DNA of 64,000 nucleotides from Druceiella hillmani (Eukaryota > Arthropoda > Insecta > Lepidoptera > Hepialidae). The notes under the pieces were generated by a model. The model did no database searches. It saw nothing but the letters and a program-made list of their open reading frames with translations, and was not told the DNA's origin. Position 1 is the stretch's first letter; the number at the start of each line of letters is the position of its first letter. Position numbers and translations under genes: made by a program. Positions 11,700 through 26,970 of the stretch are shown here, piece after piece. The stretch covers positions 31,044,501-31,108,500 of the forward strand of contig JAYKKI010000008.1 of assembly GCA_039881145.1 (NCBI GenBank). The letters run 5' to 3'.

Positions 11700-13735
11700 A
11701 ACATGAAATTTTATTTGATTCTAATTCCCACAATATTTTTTTTTGAATCGCCTCTTTTTTCGTTATTATAATAATTTTAAATTACATTTGTTTTGCAGAA
11801 AATACCGAAGAATCCCATGACAAAGATTATATTTTAAGTGTAAAACTCTGAAGGCAGAAACAATTAAAACAAAGAAGTTTTAAATGTAGAATAATTAGAA
11901 TCGTTTTCACAGAAGTATAACTGCTATAAAATTAGAAAAAAAAACAGATGACTGTCTCCGAAACATGGCAGTGATTTATGAAAATTACGTTCGGTGGTTT
12001 GGAAAAGGGGATGATGGCGGTGGAAAAGTTTGCTGGCGCCATTTTGTGTTTGTCCACATTTTTCTACTAGTATTTAGTTGTATATTTATTTAAATATCAC
12101 AATATATAAAACTGTTAAACTATATGTATATCTGAAATTTGTCATTAGGGAGAAACTACACAAAACTTTCAAAACATATTTTGTAGAATTTTTATATATT
12201 TTCAAACTTTACTCGTGTGAAAGTCGCCTTAAGATCGATCGTGTGGCGATATTGATACAAATTGCCTATCGATTTATTACAGTTCACATGTAAATATATT
12301 TTTCATTTGTTTTCTTTCTGATGCTTTATACATATAAATAAATATTCGATATTTAAATTCAAAGCATAAGAAGGATTTGTTATAGCGAACAGGAAGATCA
12401 TACGCCTCATTGAACATAAGCAGATTTTCAGTGCCTACTGTTTGATTTACATCGACTGTGTCCATCCGATTTTTTTAACGGGTGGACAGCGCGCCGGAAG
12501 TGGAATTACACGGGAGGGAGTCCCGGGAGCCCGGCGGGGCGCCGCTCGCTATTCTGCCTCGTCGGGCAGTGGTGCTATGTATACGCTCGATACGGTTTTG
12601 CTTCAGTTTAGTTCTGTTCTTCCTACGAATGTTGACGTTATTTAAATGAGCTTAAGGACTCCAAATAATTTTTTTAATTATAACTGGTTGTATTAGGTCA
12701 TAAAAATAACTAATTAATGGTTTGCTTAGAACATCCCATTTTTTTAAATTTAAACAGTTTCTCATATATTAAGTCCTTTATAAGTTAATTTTCCTAATCG
12801 ACGTTCAAAACATTAAATTAATTTTAATTAATTGATTATCAAAACAATGGCATAATCTTAATATAAACCATCGTATCATAAAGGGAGTACCTAATGTAGT
12901 TCGGGCGTAAAGATTAAATTTGAGTATTTTTTTAATTCTAAAAAAGTAAAATTATAAATTAATAAATAAAAAATAACGAACTTCAATTCAGGTCCAATTT
13001 GTTCAAATAAAAAAAACTTGCGACATCTAATGGCTAAAAGTTCGTATTAATCACAGGCGCGTAATTATTGGTTGTTTTAACATTTTTATTTTAATTTTCG
13101 GAGATAATTTGGCATCGAAAACTTCCAAACTTAATTTGAGATTGAATATCGTTGTTAACTTAATAAAGACTATACGAATTATTCTGCAGATAAATTGTGT
13201 CGCAAAAATATACAAAAGTTTGTTAAATATCCTTGACTTTTTCAATTGTCGTCAACATAGAGATATTATTGAACATAGTGATATTCTATTCTGTTACTAT
13301 TATTATCATGAATTTTATTTAAGTTAAATGTTCTTGAGTGGAAAAAGAAATATAAATTTATATTAGTGACACGAATAATATATATATATATGCAAACTTG
13401 ACAAAAATATCCTTAATTCTTTCTTTATTTTGTTTATCCTAATGTTAATAAACTTAAGAAAAAAGTGATATTTAGAGGGTATACATTTTTTTTGACGTAT
13501 TTTTTATTTTTTCTTTTTGTTTATTGTGACACAGTGAATAAATTTATCTGTCGACGAAAAAATTAACTAAAATATAAATCGTAAGTTTTCAAAATCATAA
13601 GAAACTATCCAACCCATCCAGCTTAGGCGTAACAAATCAAACCATAATAAAATTCTCGAATAAAATAAATAAAACATTTCATATTCAAAACATCGGGTTA
13701 TTATTCACCGCACAAATGAAATGAAACGACGACAT
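11700..13735. other. AT-rich stretch with one GC island at 12,480-12,580
   Basis: No gene is supported. A sharply GC-rich, CpG-rich island of about 100 bp at 12,480-12,580 stands out from its surroundings and may be regulatory. The rest is AT-rich with no repeat copies that I noticed elsewhere in the window. Confidence 0.5.
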
Positions 13736-13737
13736 TC

Positions 13738-13890
13738 ATTCGGGGGCGATCCCCAAATGCTCATAGGGCATTTCCCGGGTGCAGTCAGGATGCATTAGTC
13801 GCACTTCCGGATCCCTAGGCGTCTCCCACCCTTCGCCCGAGGGAGATCGACCCTCGGGGTGACTTCCCCGGGGCGGGTTATTCTTTCCTC
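13738..13890. other. GC-rich island with short perfect hairpins
   Basis: This roughly 150-bp block is far richer in GC than either flank and has abrupt edges. It contains the hairpin cccgaggg/ccctcggg (near 13,838-13,860) and several further G/C-run inversions. A fragment of a retroposon 5' UTR or a regulatory island would both fit. I recognise no coding sequence. Confidence 0.5.
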
Positions 13891-14915
13891 GTACGTGATT
13901 GCGCAGTAATATTTATATTTATTTGTTCTGCCCTATAATGCATACTCGGGCCGTTTGACCCTGGCTACGTGCTCGGACAAAATTAAAAAGGCGTTTTTCC
14001 TCGTGGTTATTATTAAGTTTTATTTTTGTAAAAAGCCAGCTTTGTATTATCGCTGGTCAGTGTTGGCGGAAGAAATGATGAGGGGTTTGTAATTAAATTG
14101 TATGATTGCATTCGAGACTCGTGCAGCCTGCGTTTTCGACTCGTTTCGGACTTTGACTTCATTGTTGGCTCTAATGGATCAGCTTTTAGAAACATATTTT
14201 TAATTTGTTCTTAATGAAAGGAACGTAGGATACTTTTATTTATTTTAAATTCATTTTAATACCTTTATGACGCTTTTTCGTTTAAAGCTAATGAAATGAA
14301 AGAAAATGTCAATTTATATATAGATAAATTCTCTACAACATTGATTAATAAGATTGGTAAACAATTTTTCTTTTTAAATTTTTGCATTACTTTATGAAAT
14401 AAAATCTGATTAGATAATTAGACATGTTTCAATAATATAAAGGTTTTAACACAAAGTTATCGTAAAAGATATCTTAAAATAGTTGACGTAATTTAAATAA
14501 AATTATTTATAATTAAAGTCTTCATCTAAATTTTTTTTGTGTAGTTTAAATCCGTGGGTAAAAAGTAAAGGCGGGGGGCACAAAATTGAAGCTTATTATT
14601 TCGCTAGACGAATTTGAAAAATAACAATTATGAAGAAAACTCAATTTCGATTTATAATATAACGGTTGGGATATTCCACTTATACAGTGGAACGTCCCAC
14701 TTGATGGGATACGAAAAGAAAGAACGTCGTCTTCACTTTACATATTGGGTAAAAGTGGAAGAGTCGCTCTAATTTTTTAATTGATTAATTTTAACAAAGA
14801 AACAAATTATTTATTAGTCTGATACCTTTGTAATACTTAGTATTATATTATATTATTTATTTATTATATATTAATATAATACTAAAGAAAAAAAATTACT
14901 ATTTATTTTATTTAC
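13890..14915. other. AT-rich stretch without recognisable features
   Basis: Nothing gene-like is seen. The short frames present have no family resemblance. Confidence 0.5.
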
Positions 14916-15138
14916 AATTAAATGAAACTACGTGATGTAGTATTATTTCTACTTTCTTTAATTTTTTTACCTTTTTCTTTTTCTTGCTAATAGCCCACCT
15001 GAAGATGTTGTAATACAACGAAACCTAGGTCGTAGTAAAGAACTTAAAGAAAGTAAAAATAATACTACATCACGTAGTTTCATTTAATTATGAATAATGA
15101 ATTTCTACAAAATTAACGCCAAATATATTCAATATTCA
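14916..15138 (+). mobile_element. Short foldback element with hammerhead-like motif (copy A)
   Basis: 46-bp inverted repeats with one mismatch lie at 14,916-14,961 and 15,044-15,089. Between them is a segment shared with 48,072-48,220. The shared part continues past the right inverted repeat to about 15,138 ('ccaaatatattcaata'), so the real element end is there rather than at the inverted repeat. The segment holds a hammerhead-ribozyme-like fold at 14,995-15,035. Together this suggests the 3' end of a Penelope-like or similar retroelement, joined to an inverted copy of its own tail. No coding part remains. Confidence 0.7.
14995..15035 (+). ncRNA. Type I hammerhead-ribozyme-like motif, copy A
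   Basis: The order is: stem I strand ccac; core ctgaaga (fits CUGANGA); an extra t; stem II gttgt/acaac with an aat loop; gaa; stem III acc/ggt with a two-nt loop; then c as the cleavage-site base and gtag as the second stem I strand. All invariant core bases are present. Weak points are one mismatch in stem I (ccac/gtag) and the unpaired t between the core and stem II. Very short stem III is typical of hammerheads in Penelope-like elements. Activity is untested. Confidence 0.55.
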
Positions 15139-15229
15139 TTATTTTATTTATTTAATTATAATTGCAAATCGGAACCTCTATTAACGAGGATAGATGCCTT
15201 CTCTGTGGGTTATATGCCCTAATTCCTTT

Positions 15230-16680
15230 TGACTGGTATGTAAGAACCTTGTACATCTACATTTATTGCAATAATCTCCATACATAGTACAGTTCTCGTG
15301 GAGCCATTTCTTGCCTATAATACCTTAAATCCAATTACAACTTTTCCAATCTTTCATTTCGTTTTCCTGTACTCTTCAAAACACTCCACGTATAAATAAT
15401 CACTTGTCTCGTGCATCTTTGCTTCTTCTAATCCTGAACTCTCATCGTTTTTTTTTTAAAACCACTCTAGTCTTTTTCTTAAAGGCTTTCCTTTGAATTT
15501 CAGTTAAATAATGTTTACGATTCTTGCATGGTATGTTTGGGGTAATTTTGCTTTTATTCTTCTTTTTTTAGCTGTAAGATTTCCTTGGTAGTTAGTACTA
15601 CAGCTGATTGTTAGCCTGTCTTATGAAATGGAACTGGATTTTTTGCCAATGGAAAATTGCAAAAACTTGCTAGTTATTTATTTTTCTAATTTTGTATTAG
15701 ATTGTGAAATAATAAATGATTAATTTGGAGGAAACCGTTTCAATATACTTGGGCTACCATTAAACTCTAATAATATTATTTGGGTTGGATAGTGAAGAAC
15801 TTTGTATTTGAGCTAAAATTGGGTTAAGAGGAACATCATTAATAGATTTGGCATACAGTAATTACTGCACGATGGAACAGACTTTGACTGATGGAACAGG
15901 AGAGCTACATTATCACCAGCCGGACCTTTCAATCAATCTTGTTTGTAATAATTGTATTCTGGAACTTTCTTTGTAATTGCTGATATACTATATCTTTAGA
16001 TAATGAGGTCTGCTAGTTCCTATTCAAGCAGATATCATCACAAAGAAGGTTTCTGGACTTGCGTAAATCCTGAAAGTTCCAAAAAAACCGGAAACAGCAT
16101 TGGAACTTGTAGCTGCTCAATTTGTTTTCCAGTTATTAAACGACTGATTCTCCTTTCTTCGTTTGGAACCATCCAAATCTTTGTTTTTGCGGTCAAAACG
16201 CTTTGGATGCCTTGACTAAACTACAGTCCAAAGGCACTCAAGCTTATGTTCTGTTGCTTGGTGTACAAAATATCTTATATCATTTTCTTTAGTAATTTTT
16301 AACATATTTGTAGAATTTATATGCGAAGAATATCCATCAAAAAAGAAGAACGATTTTACCTTGGAGTTTTCGAGGGATACAATGTTCAACTAGCCACTTG
16401 CGAGGCAATTCTGTCTTAACGTAGGCAGATTTTCTATTCATGTAAACTTTTTATACCAGAGAAAGTCCATTGTGAAATTTCAGCTATTTTTTGTAATGAC
16501 AATTTGAGATAAAAAATTTCCTATTGCATTGCAACTAGGCTCTTACTTATATTGTAGGTTCTCTTTCCCCTGATGTGATTGAATGGATTACCTTTGCGCC
16601 TTTCGAAGCTATGACTTCTGGTAGAAATTGATTTTAATACAAGTTTTTTCAGGAAATTCGAACCTTCTTAATATGTATTG
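15230..16680 (-). pseudogene. pogo/Tigger-like DDE transposase pseudogene with C-terminal zinc finger
   Basis: Read on the minus strand, the blocks appear in family order. 'KGAKVIHSITSGERTYN' (about 16,610-16,550, after a frameshift) matches the start of the DDE domain of pogo/jerky transposases. 'SFFFFDGYSSHIN' (about 16,350-16,320) carries the second catalytic Asp. Next are 'HKLECL' (usually HKLQPLD), and 'VSGFFGTFRIY' near 16,090-16,060, the 'GF..TGIYP' block. At the end 'WLHENCTMYGDYCNKCRC' (15,305-15,250) looks like a C-terminal zinc finger found in many insect members. Stops and frameshifts occur across the length, so it is dead. It could be a domesticated-gene relic, but the decay argues against that. 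Confidence 0.8.
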
Positions 16681-16699
16681 TATTATACGAAACCTCGCT

Positions 16700-18890
16700 T
16701 TCCCGATGTTTAGCGAGTCGTGTTTCATTATCAAAGCACATAAGTGGATGTTTCCTGAAAAATGTAAGTGTGATATAAATTATTAATAAATAGCGAGGTA
16801 GATCAACAATATTTTCATATAATAGTAACAGAATATCGAATATACGTAACTAGCACAGAATTAAAAACAAATTTTCCGTAATTTCCTTCGCGAATCGCCT
16901 CTTGAGGCGATGGGCTGGACATTTATGCTTAGTTTATTTTCTCTTGGCTCTTCTCTCCATACGACCCTGGGTCACTTTTTTAACATATTGTCCAGCATTT
17001 CTAGAAAAAATAAAACTTAATTAATCCAATAAATAAAATGAGAAGTGATATGTTTTCCTAGGGAAATTGATTGTTTCTTAGATATACCATAAATTTTTAA
17101 ACTACCACCTATTCGAAATCAGTAGTGTGGGATGTACACCCCTAAATACATCTATACTCAAAAAAATCTCGTCATTCATCCTTTTAGGCGGGGATAGTTG
17201 TGTTTAAATTTTAAAAAAATACAATTAAAATATACGTAAATAGTATTATATTCTATGTATTTGATACATATACTTATCGTAAATGCAAAAAATTATATAT
17301 TTACTTTAAACCATCGAAAGTGCCAAGAGAGAAAAATGCATAATCGACATCCAGCAATTCGACCGCGTGTAATTATTTCTTTGGGACGTGTCTCGCTAAT
17401 ACCGGTGTACCGGGTACCGGCTAGCAGCAGGACAAAGATTCCCAAATTGAGTATTCAATTTTTTTTCATTTTGTACATAATATAGTATATTGGTTAGGAA
17501 AATAGGAACCTCAAAATTATTTTTATTTTCGTAATTTTAGATAGTGTTTTTTCAGAGATAGGTTGAAAAATATGGAAAAAATTGCTTACTCCCTCGTTAC
17601 CATATATGTATAAAACTATATAACTTATGAGGTTGTCAAAATTAGATGGACATGAGAAAATCATAAACGTACCTTGCCTCATCCTAAAGAGGCAAAAAAT
17701 ATCATTACACTGAAAATATCGTAATCATCTCAAAACAATATTTATTTTCATGTACCCTATTTATCTAAGGTTCTTTGTTGTTTTCATCATTAGCCCACTT
17801 TCTATGTACATACTTATATATATTTACACAATATTTTATACAATATTTCGTTACTTTTTCACTCATCACTTTTCATAGAGTTCAGCATCGAGAGCTTGAT
17901 GTCATCTCGGTATAGCCTCGTCTTCATGGGTTCAGAAGGTACTAATCCTATCCATTTTTGCAACGGTACATATATTTCAATAGAAATCCGGTAGCCTCGT
18001 CTGTATGTTATCATATTGTTAATATTTCAGGTTATTGCTAACGTTCCAATCGTTAATGGCTCTTATTATAAATGAAAAGCTCATTATTATTATCATAATT
18101 CAAAAATCTACGTGTAATGAAATTCATTTTTCAAGTGTACTTAGAGAAATATCTACGTTATGCCTATCTGATAAAAGCAAAGTGATGTTTGCCGAAAAGA
18201 ATAAATGCAGAATGACGTGTGGAACAAAGATAGACAATGTAGACATAAAGTGAATGAAGGAATTTGTTATTAATTGAGTTTGTTATTTAATAAGTATATG
18301 AGCGAAACGTTGAAGAAACATAATCTAATGTAAGAACGGCGAGATATATCCAAAATGATAAATGGTATTCTTATGAACAAATTGAAGACGAAAAAAATAA
18401 CAAAGGAAGCTATATCAGCTTGTTAGTAACGTAATGGTGTGTTAGTAGGTACTAACGTGTGTGCCGTATATCTAAGTTTTATATAATGCAAAAGTAAAAT
18501 AAAAACACAGTGAAAGCGGTTGAAATGAGATTATTACGTGGAAATTCCATGAAAAAGTCTACGCTTTATTGATATTTAAGGGTTAAAGGTTATTAATGGC
18601 ATTTAAGGGAAAACGATGTCGAAGAAAATATTATTGCGAAAGGAATAATGATATATTTTCGCTGTTTTAAGCGTATGATTATGTAATACACACACATAAT
18701 CACACACACATATATATATATAGATATGTATATAGACAAGTAAACAAAATCTAGTACGAGGGAATTTGTACACAGTCAAGTATTTATAAAAATTTATGAG
18801 TAAATAGTATTTCTATAAATATAGCTATAACAATTAATTTTTCACAACGTAAATATATTGCCTACTATATCTTCCCAGGCGCTAAAAGAT
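16700..18890. other. AT-rich stretch without recognisable genes
   Basis: A small perfect hairpin (atcgcctc, 2-nt loop, gaggcgat) lies at 16,894-16,911, and a CA/TA microsatellite at about 18,690-18,722. No other feature was supported. Confidence 0.5.
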
Positions 18891-18899
18891 TTCAAAAAT

Positions 18900-19900
18900 T
18901 ATAACATCAAGAATAATCTCTGTGGTTTTCCTACAAATTTTACGTAGGCTTCTAAAACTTTATTTCTTTATAATTTTGGGTCGAGATGTTTCGGAAATAA
19001 GAGGCGGGGAACATATTTTTTCGCCAATTTTTTTGCATATGTATGAAGATATTCTACCTGAAATTATGAAAAAGTTTAGGTAGATACATTTGGGTCCATA
19101 GTTAATGGCCCATTCAGATGAAGTCTCGCACTGTACATAAAATTTAAAAACAAATTTCGAGTACTTAATTTGACACCACCCTACCCTCCTAAATATTTTT
19201 GAGTATTATCTAATGAAATATATGCGAGTTAATCAGCTTTATTTTTATGCCAAATTTCAAATTTGTGCGTTAAGCTTAGATTCTGAGAATAACGGATATA
19301 GGCACGTGAGTGAACTTATAAGATTTCAGTTTTTGTTTTTGAGGTACAGAACTATATAAATATGTTAATTAAGAGTAAAACTCCTCACTACAAGCTATTC
19401 GTAGGCATATATAAACTCTTTAAGGGGATATCTCCTTTAAACTGTTCCTTAACCACTTATACATACATAAACACTGAAGAGTGTAAACACATAAACTGTC
19501 CCTTAAATTATTTAAAAGTAGTAATATTAATTTCCATTTCATTAATACGTTGGTCAATATTTCCCTAACGGGCATAAAATATCTGAAAAAATTGAGATTT
19601 AGAATAATCAATGTAGTTTTTCTGTAAACTTCAGGTAAACTTCTAGTGACGCCGCTTTTTCGTTACATCACCTGTTTCATAAACTGGGAGAGGGGGAATA
19701 TTTTTTGTGGAAATTTACATTATCTTTAGCTATGGCTTACCTTACATAAAATTCTGAAATATGTTTTTGGAACCCTTGTGACTTGCTCGAAAAATAGCTA
19801 ACAGATATATAATTGATTTTAGAATACATCTGTTTTTTATTCTTGAAGTACGGAACCCTCAAAATGGTGGCTTAACGGTCAATAAAGAAGGATGCCAAAA
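18900..19900. repeat. Diverged copies of a dispersed repeat (acggaaccct family)
   Basis: Two loosely similar blocks (about 18,950-19,345 and 19,620-19,870) share phrases such as the 'gcacgtgagtgaacttataagattt' and 'aagtacggaaccctcaaaa' tails. Similar phrases recur at 22,085-22,135 and 41,665-41,720. In moths and butterflies a motif of this kind (agggttccgta) belongs to a frequent dispersed repeat. Ends and class are unclear. Confidence 0.45.
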
Positions 19901-21627
19901 ACATTTATCAGAATAGAAAATGTATTAGACTAGAATTTTATGGTGCTTCTTTCTGTATCTAAGTTGTAAACGTTGAGGTTGGATAGGCTGTAGAGATGAA
20001 CTAACCTATAGTTCATTTAACTAAGTACATGAAAATATTTTTTTCAATTTCAATTGTTAAGGTCGGAAGAATAAGTTATCTGGATTCCAGAAATATTTTT
20101 TCCAATTTCCTGTGAGGTAGATCTACAGATGCCTACCAAAAATGTACCCCCTTCGACAGATTTGCACTTGGGGATCATCAAAAATACTAAAGAATCCAAT
20201 TTTTTCCATCATTTAATATTATATGGGGTATACACAAGCGTGCAAAGAACTTCCATAGTAAGAGTTGTACTCGTTCTTGACAGATTATCTTATCTTATAT
20301 TTACTATTTTCTCAAGTTCGTTATACTAAAGTTCTTTCCACTTATAATAAAGATACAAGCTTGTAAACGTTGATGTTTGCTTTAGCACAATAATCTTTAC
20401 CCTATCTTCGTACTTCATTAAACATGTCAAACATTCAACAGAACACGCGGCGCTCACATAGAAAAACGCTCGGCGCCAGTGACCGGGGCGCGCCCAGTCA
20501 CGCGCCATCAACCACTCACCCCTGCGGCTACCTCAAGGGCGCCTCTGTTCATTGGCTATGAGCTTCATTGCGACGTTAATTTCGCAATGTAACTGAAAAT
20601 ATGCTTGAGTAATATTAAATAGTCGTTTAATGTCTCATTATTTTCACAATTTCTACATCATAGTTCTTTCCTAATTTAATTTTTGAAGTGAAAATTTCTT
20701 TTGTCTGCCACGTTCAAAATTTATTGACTGGAAAGGATTTGCCATTTTGTGTCACGCCACAAACGTAACACGCTTGGCTGTGAACAGCCGAATGGTCATA
20801 TATTTATACTCTTCGGGAACACTCAGCGGTAGGCCGAGTGCAACTGAACGGGAGAAACATCGAGCGATCGAGTTCGTAAATGTTTATTATTTGAGCAACA
20901 ATAAAACGTTGAGTTGATACAGGACGCGACATACGTCTGAGTTCGAATCTCGATACTAGTGTTTTTTTCATTTTTAATTTTTCTTTTTGGAAGTGATATT
21001 TATTTAGTGAATTCAAATCAAAAATATTTTTTATCATTAATAAAAATGTACTTAATTTTATGTCAGTAGTTAAATGTTTTAAGTGCCTACTTATCTAAAC
21101 ATGTTTCAATGGAAAAACAATTTTATTGTTGCCTGCCTTTTGTTATGTTATTTTATTATAAAATTATTATTTATTAATATAATTAAAATAAAATTCGCCT
21201 TTTAAATGAGGAAGTAATTTTCTGTTTTAATGAATATGTTTATTTATTAAGAGGTGTATTTTGTATGTAATTGTAAACTTTTATAAATTAATGGTGATTG
21301 TAAATCATATTTTTTATGATATTATCTGGTATCAAAGTGGATAAAACATGATCAGTTTAATATACACTGTATTATTTTGGTTCGTTCCCGTATCTCTATG
21401 TTATGTATGGATAGCACATTTTCCAACATACACAGTAAGATTATATTAGTTGCCAAAGTTTTCACTTCTACAGTATAGTTTCAAGCACACCAAATTTGTT
21501 CTAACGTTTCTTCATACCGTTAAATAATTTGATTTTAAGTTTCATACATTTTTTGTAGTTGTTTTATTGCTTGTAGAATAAATGATTAAAAATGATAGTG
21601 ATGAAATAAATAAATAATGAAATAAAT

Positions 21628-21640
<13 letters not shown>
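19900..21640. other. AT-rich stretch with a GC island near 20,450-20,545
   Basis: The island contains gcgccagtgaccggggcgc and an inverted CCAAT box (attggct, about 20,560) nearby, which would fit a regulatory region. A B-box-like gagttcgaatctc lies at about 20,940, but no tRNA fold could be built around it. There is no coding evidence. Confidence 0.45.
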
Positions 21641-21641
<1 letters not shown>

Positions 21642-21658
<17 letters not shown>

Positions 21659-21724
21659 TGTATACATATATATATGTATATATATATACATACATATATA
21701 TTTACATATATATATATATACATA
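21642..21724. repeat. (TA)n microsatellite after an A-run
   Basis: An A-run of about 14 is followed by interrupted TA dinucleotides with tg/ca variants. Polymerase slippage DNA; the open frames across it are spurious. Confidence 0.9.
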
Positions 21725-21934
21725 ATTACAATATTACCATTGCAGAGAGGAAATTATCTAGATGTTTTACAAGGGAACGATATGCAAGATAGCGCGGTTA
21801 TGAAAATTAGTAACATAATAATTGAGCAAATTGATGAAACAGAATATATATACAAATGATCAATAGAGATAAGTATATAAAACAGCGCATGAAAACACAT
21901 GAACAATTACCGCCATAGCTATATATAATCTTCT

Positions 21935-22140
21935 AGTCAGATTTTACCAACCTTAGTTTTTGGAGCCAATTGGCTCAGTAGTTTTGGGAACAATGATATG
22001 TGACGCAGCAACTTGAAATTTAACATAGTAATATATGTGGCAACAAAATGTGGGTCAATCGTCGTCGGCTATGACAGATAAACTGACAGACACGTGAGTG
22101 ATCTTATATTCTCAAGTGTGACGTACGGAACACTAAAACT
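21935..22140 (+). repeat. Dispersed repeat fragment (acggaaccct family)
   Basis: The block reads through 'aatttaacatagtaatatat', 'gacacgtgagtgatcttat' and 'gtacggaacac', matching in order the fragments at 18,900-19,900 and the phrase I associate with lepidopteran dispersed repeats. It is non-coding, with strong decay. Confidence 0.5.
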
Positions 22141-22215
22141 AACCAAATGTGAACAGAGCCACGCCCTTAGGAATCTCTGCCTATTTAAAGTCAAGTACAC
22201 TTTATAGGTATGAAT

Positions 22216-22224
22216 ATGTACATA

Positions 22225-22288
<64 letters not shown>

Positions 22289-22289
22289 C

Positions 22290-22362
<73 letters not shown>
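22216..22362. repeat. (TA)n microsatellite
   Basis: About 145 bp of almost pure TA, with one tg-rich start and a few ca/tg interruptions. Open frames on both strands here encode only Tyr-Ile repeats and are not genes. Confidence 0.95.
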
Positions 22363-22749
22363 AATAACTTCTATTCTAAATTCACGGTAACAAAACTTGT
22401 TTGCATTTGTCATAAATTTCAAACACTATAACGATTTATAATAAACTTAGTTGTTCGTTAAGTACAGGATATTTTCAATATAGAATAAGAATTCTAGGTA
22501 CCTATGTATTATGGCCATCAAAATAGATCAAATAAAAAAATGGTCTAATTTCTAACATTTTGTCGGGCTAGTATAGTTATTTTGAAACGTTAATTTTTTT
22601 TAAAATACTGTTATTTACAGAATTTGTTATTATTAAAATAGACACCACACCACAAAAAGCTGGGTAGACCTGATTTACTTATATGGGTTAAGTCTCAAAA
22701 CTGAATTATATACAGTTTAAATAAAAATTATAATAAAATTGTTTAAATA

Positions 22750-25140
<2,391 letters not shown>

Positions 25141-25149
25141 TCCCTGTTT

Positions 25150-25361
25150 CACATGCATGGGGGGGAGGTTCCTACATCATGTTTTTTAATGATATGCCTC
25201 ATATTCGATACCCCAATATAACATAAAGCTTATGATATAAAGCCAATGTTAAGGATCAGAATATATTTGAATCAGAAAGTCTCACATGCTTGGGAAGGTT
25301 CCTGCATCATTTTTTAATGTTATAATATAAAGCCAATATTAAGGATCAGAACATATTTGAA
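25150..25361 (+). repeat. Two-unit local duplication
   Basis: Two units (25,150-25,281 and 25,283-25,361) share 'cacatgc', 'ggttcct.catcat' and 'aaggatcagaa.atatttgaa' in order. The second unit lacks about 45 bp present in the middle of the first. Non-coding. Confidence 0.7.
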
Positions 25362-26419
25362 CCAGAAAGACAATAAAAGAATTTGAGTTAATTGATTTGT
25401 TAAAGAACGATTTACTTGTGAAAATTGTGAACTAAAATCTATTGCAATTTAATTTTTTTACTAACTTGCAGTCAATAGATGCTGTTATTATTTTTAGAAT
25501 ACTTATTAAAAATGGGAACTATAAAAATACTCATTCTAATATCAAACTAAGCGACAACAACTAACCTATTTATTTACCGCGCCCCCGGTACAGATATCTA
25601 CCTGCATGTACGAAAGCGACATTCGATACTTAAGAATATTTTAAAACTGTGAAAAGCACTTAGATCCCGATCGTGGGGACCAAAAACTACGGCTCATGCG
25701 AGAAAGAAGGGTAGTATTTCCTGTTCCGGGCCGAGCGGGGAGCTTTGTGCGTCGCGATAACCGGAAGTCGGGTCGAAAGGCGGGCGCGGGGATGGGGCTT
25801 GAATAAAAGAGCTTTCAAAATGTCAGCTCGAATTTTTGGGCAGTTAATGCCCAACGGCTTAGGATCGTTTCTTATTACAGAAATAACGATGATTACATAT
25901 ATGTAGGTAGTGCTAATATTGCGAAACGTGGGGTGGTTAAGAATTTCGTTTCGTTAGTTTTGGTATCATGTATCGATCGTTAGAGCGGAAACTTTAAAAA
26001 TTTCAAAAAAGCGTTTACTAAATTGACTTAGCGCTATACCATAAGTTCGCGTACTTTTTTTCACGTATGCCACGCCTTGAGAAGGCATAATATAATTACT
26101 TCACGCTATCAAAACCTATCGTTTTAACGTTAAATAACACCACAAGACAGTGGGTACTACCCAGTAGTCTTAGTATTGAATTATTTAATAAATTAGTCTC
26201 TCGATTACTTTAAAAGTTTCTTCAAATTGTAGTATTGTTCCTATTTATACTAGGTCTTGTACTAAACCTAATTTAACTATAAAATGTATTAATGCAATTG
26301 TAATTTTTATCTGGAGTATTAACGAAATAGCAAAAAAACATTTATAAAGAAAAAACCTTTGTATCTCTAAGTTTGAAATGGCTACATAAATTTCAATACC
26401 TTCTCGTTTTAAATCTTGA

Positions 26420-26457
<38 letters not shown>

Positions 26458-26970
26458 CAAGATGTTGCGATAGAATTATTTAAATTAAATAAGAAAATAG
26501 TTTTAAGGCCAGAGCGCATCTAAAAATTAATTCCCAAAAAAATTAAACATTACGATTTAATAGAGAAACATTCTTATGTCGGAAAACATATTTTCCTTAA
26601 GACTACACTTTTCGACTTTTATGATTTCAATATAATATTCTTTCGTACATTGAGTATTTTTTATCGCTTTTTTTTGTAAATATTTCTTATATATAATCAA
26701 ATGATACAAATAGTTACATCCACATAGCCAGTAGATGTAACTATTTGTATGATGTAACTATGTGTAAAATTATAATTTCAATACAAATTTTGAAGGACAT
26801 ACGTGCCTACATCCTTATTGACGTCACTGGTTTTTGATACAAACCTTATTTTCGAGAATATTTTTTGTGAAACTCAGATTTTATTCATGCCGTCATATAA
26901 AAGTTTTCGCTTCGACTCTTAGTGAGATTAGGGAAATGTTTTACGCGTTAAGTAATTTTCTACTTTAAAT
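25362..26970. other. GC island at 25,575-25,830, then AT-rich DNA
   Basis: The 250-bp island is GC- and CpG-rich compared with both flanks and has no open frame of note. It may be a promoter or enhancer. The remainder is AT-rich, with a TA array at 26,423-26,455 and a hairpin at 26,704-26,750. Confidence 0.45.
26704..26750. repeat. 17-bp perfect hairpin
   Basis: The arms 26,704-26,720 and 26,734-26,750 are exactly complementary around a 13-nt loop. Part of the arm (gatgtaacta) is repeated directly downstream at 26,751. Possibly a foldback remnant. Confidence 0.7.

Noticed and set aside
20885..20965. Possible tRNA gene (B-box-like gagttcgaatctc)
   Set aside because: The T-arm stem is at most four weak pairs and no A box, anticodon arm or acceptor stem could be built.
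22069..22422. 117-codon frame on the minus strand and 72-codon frame on the plus strand
   Set aside because: Both are (TA)n read as Tyr-Ile repeats.
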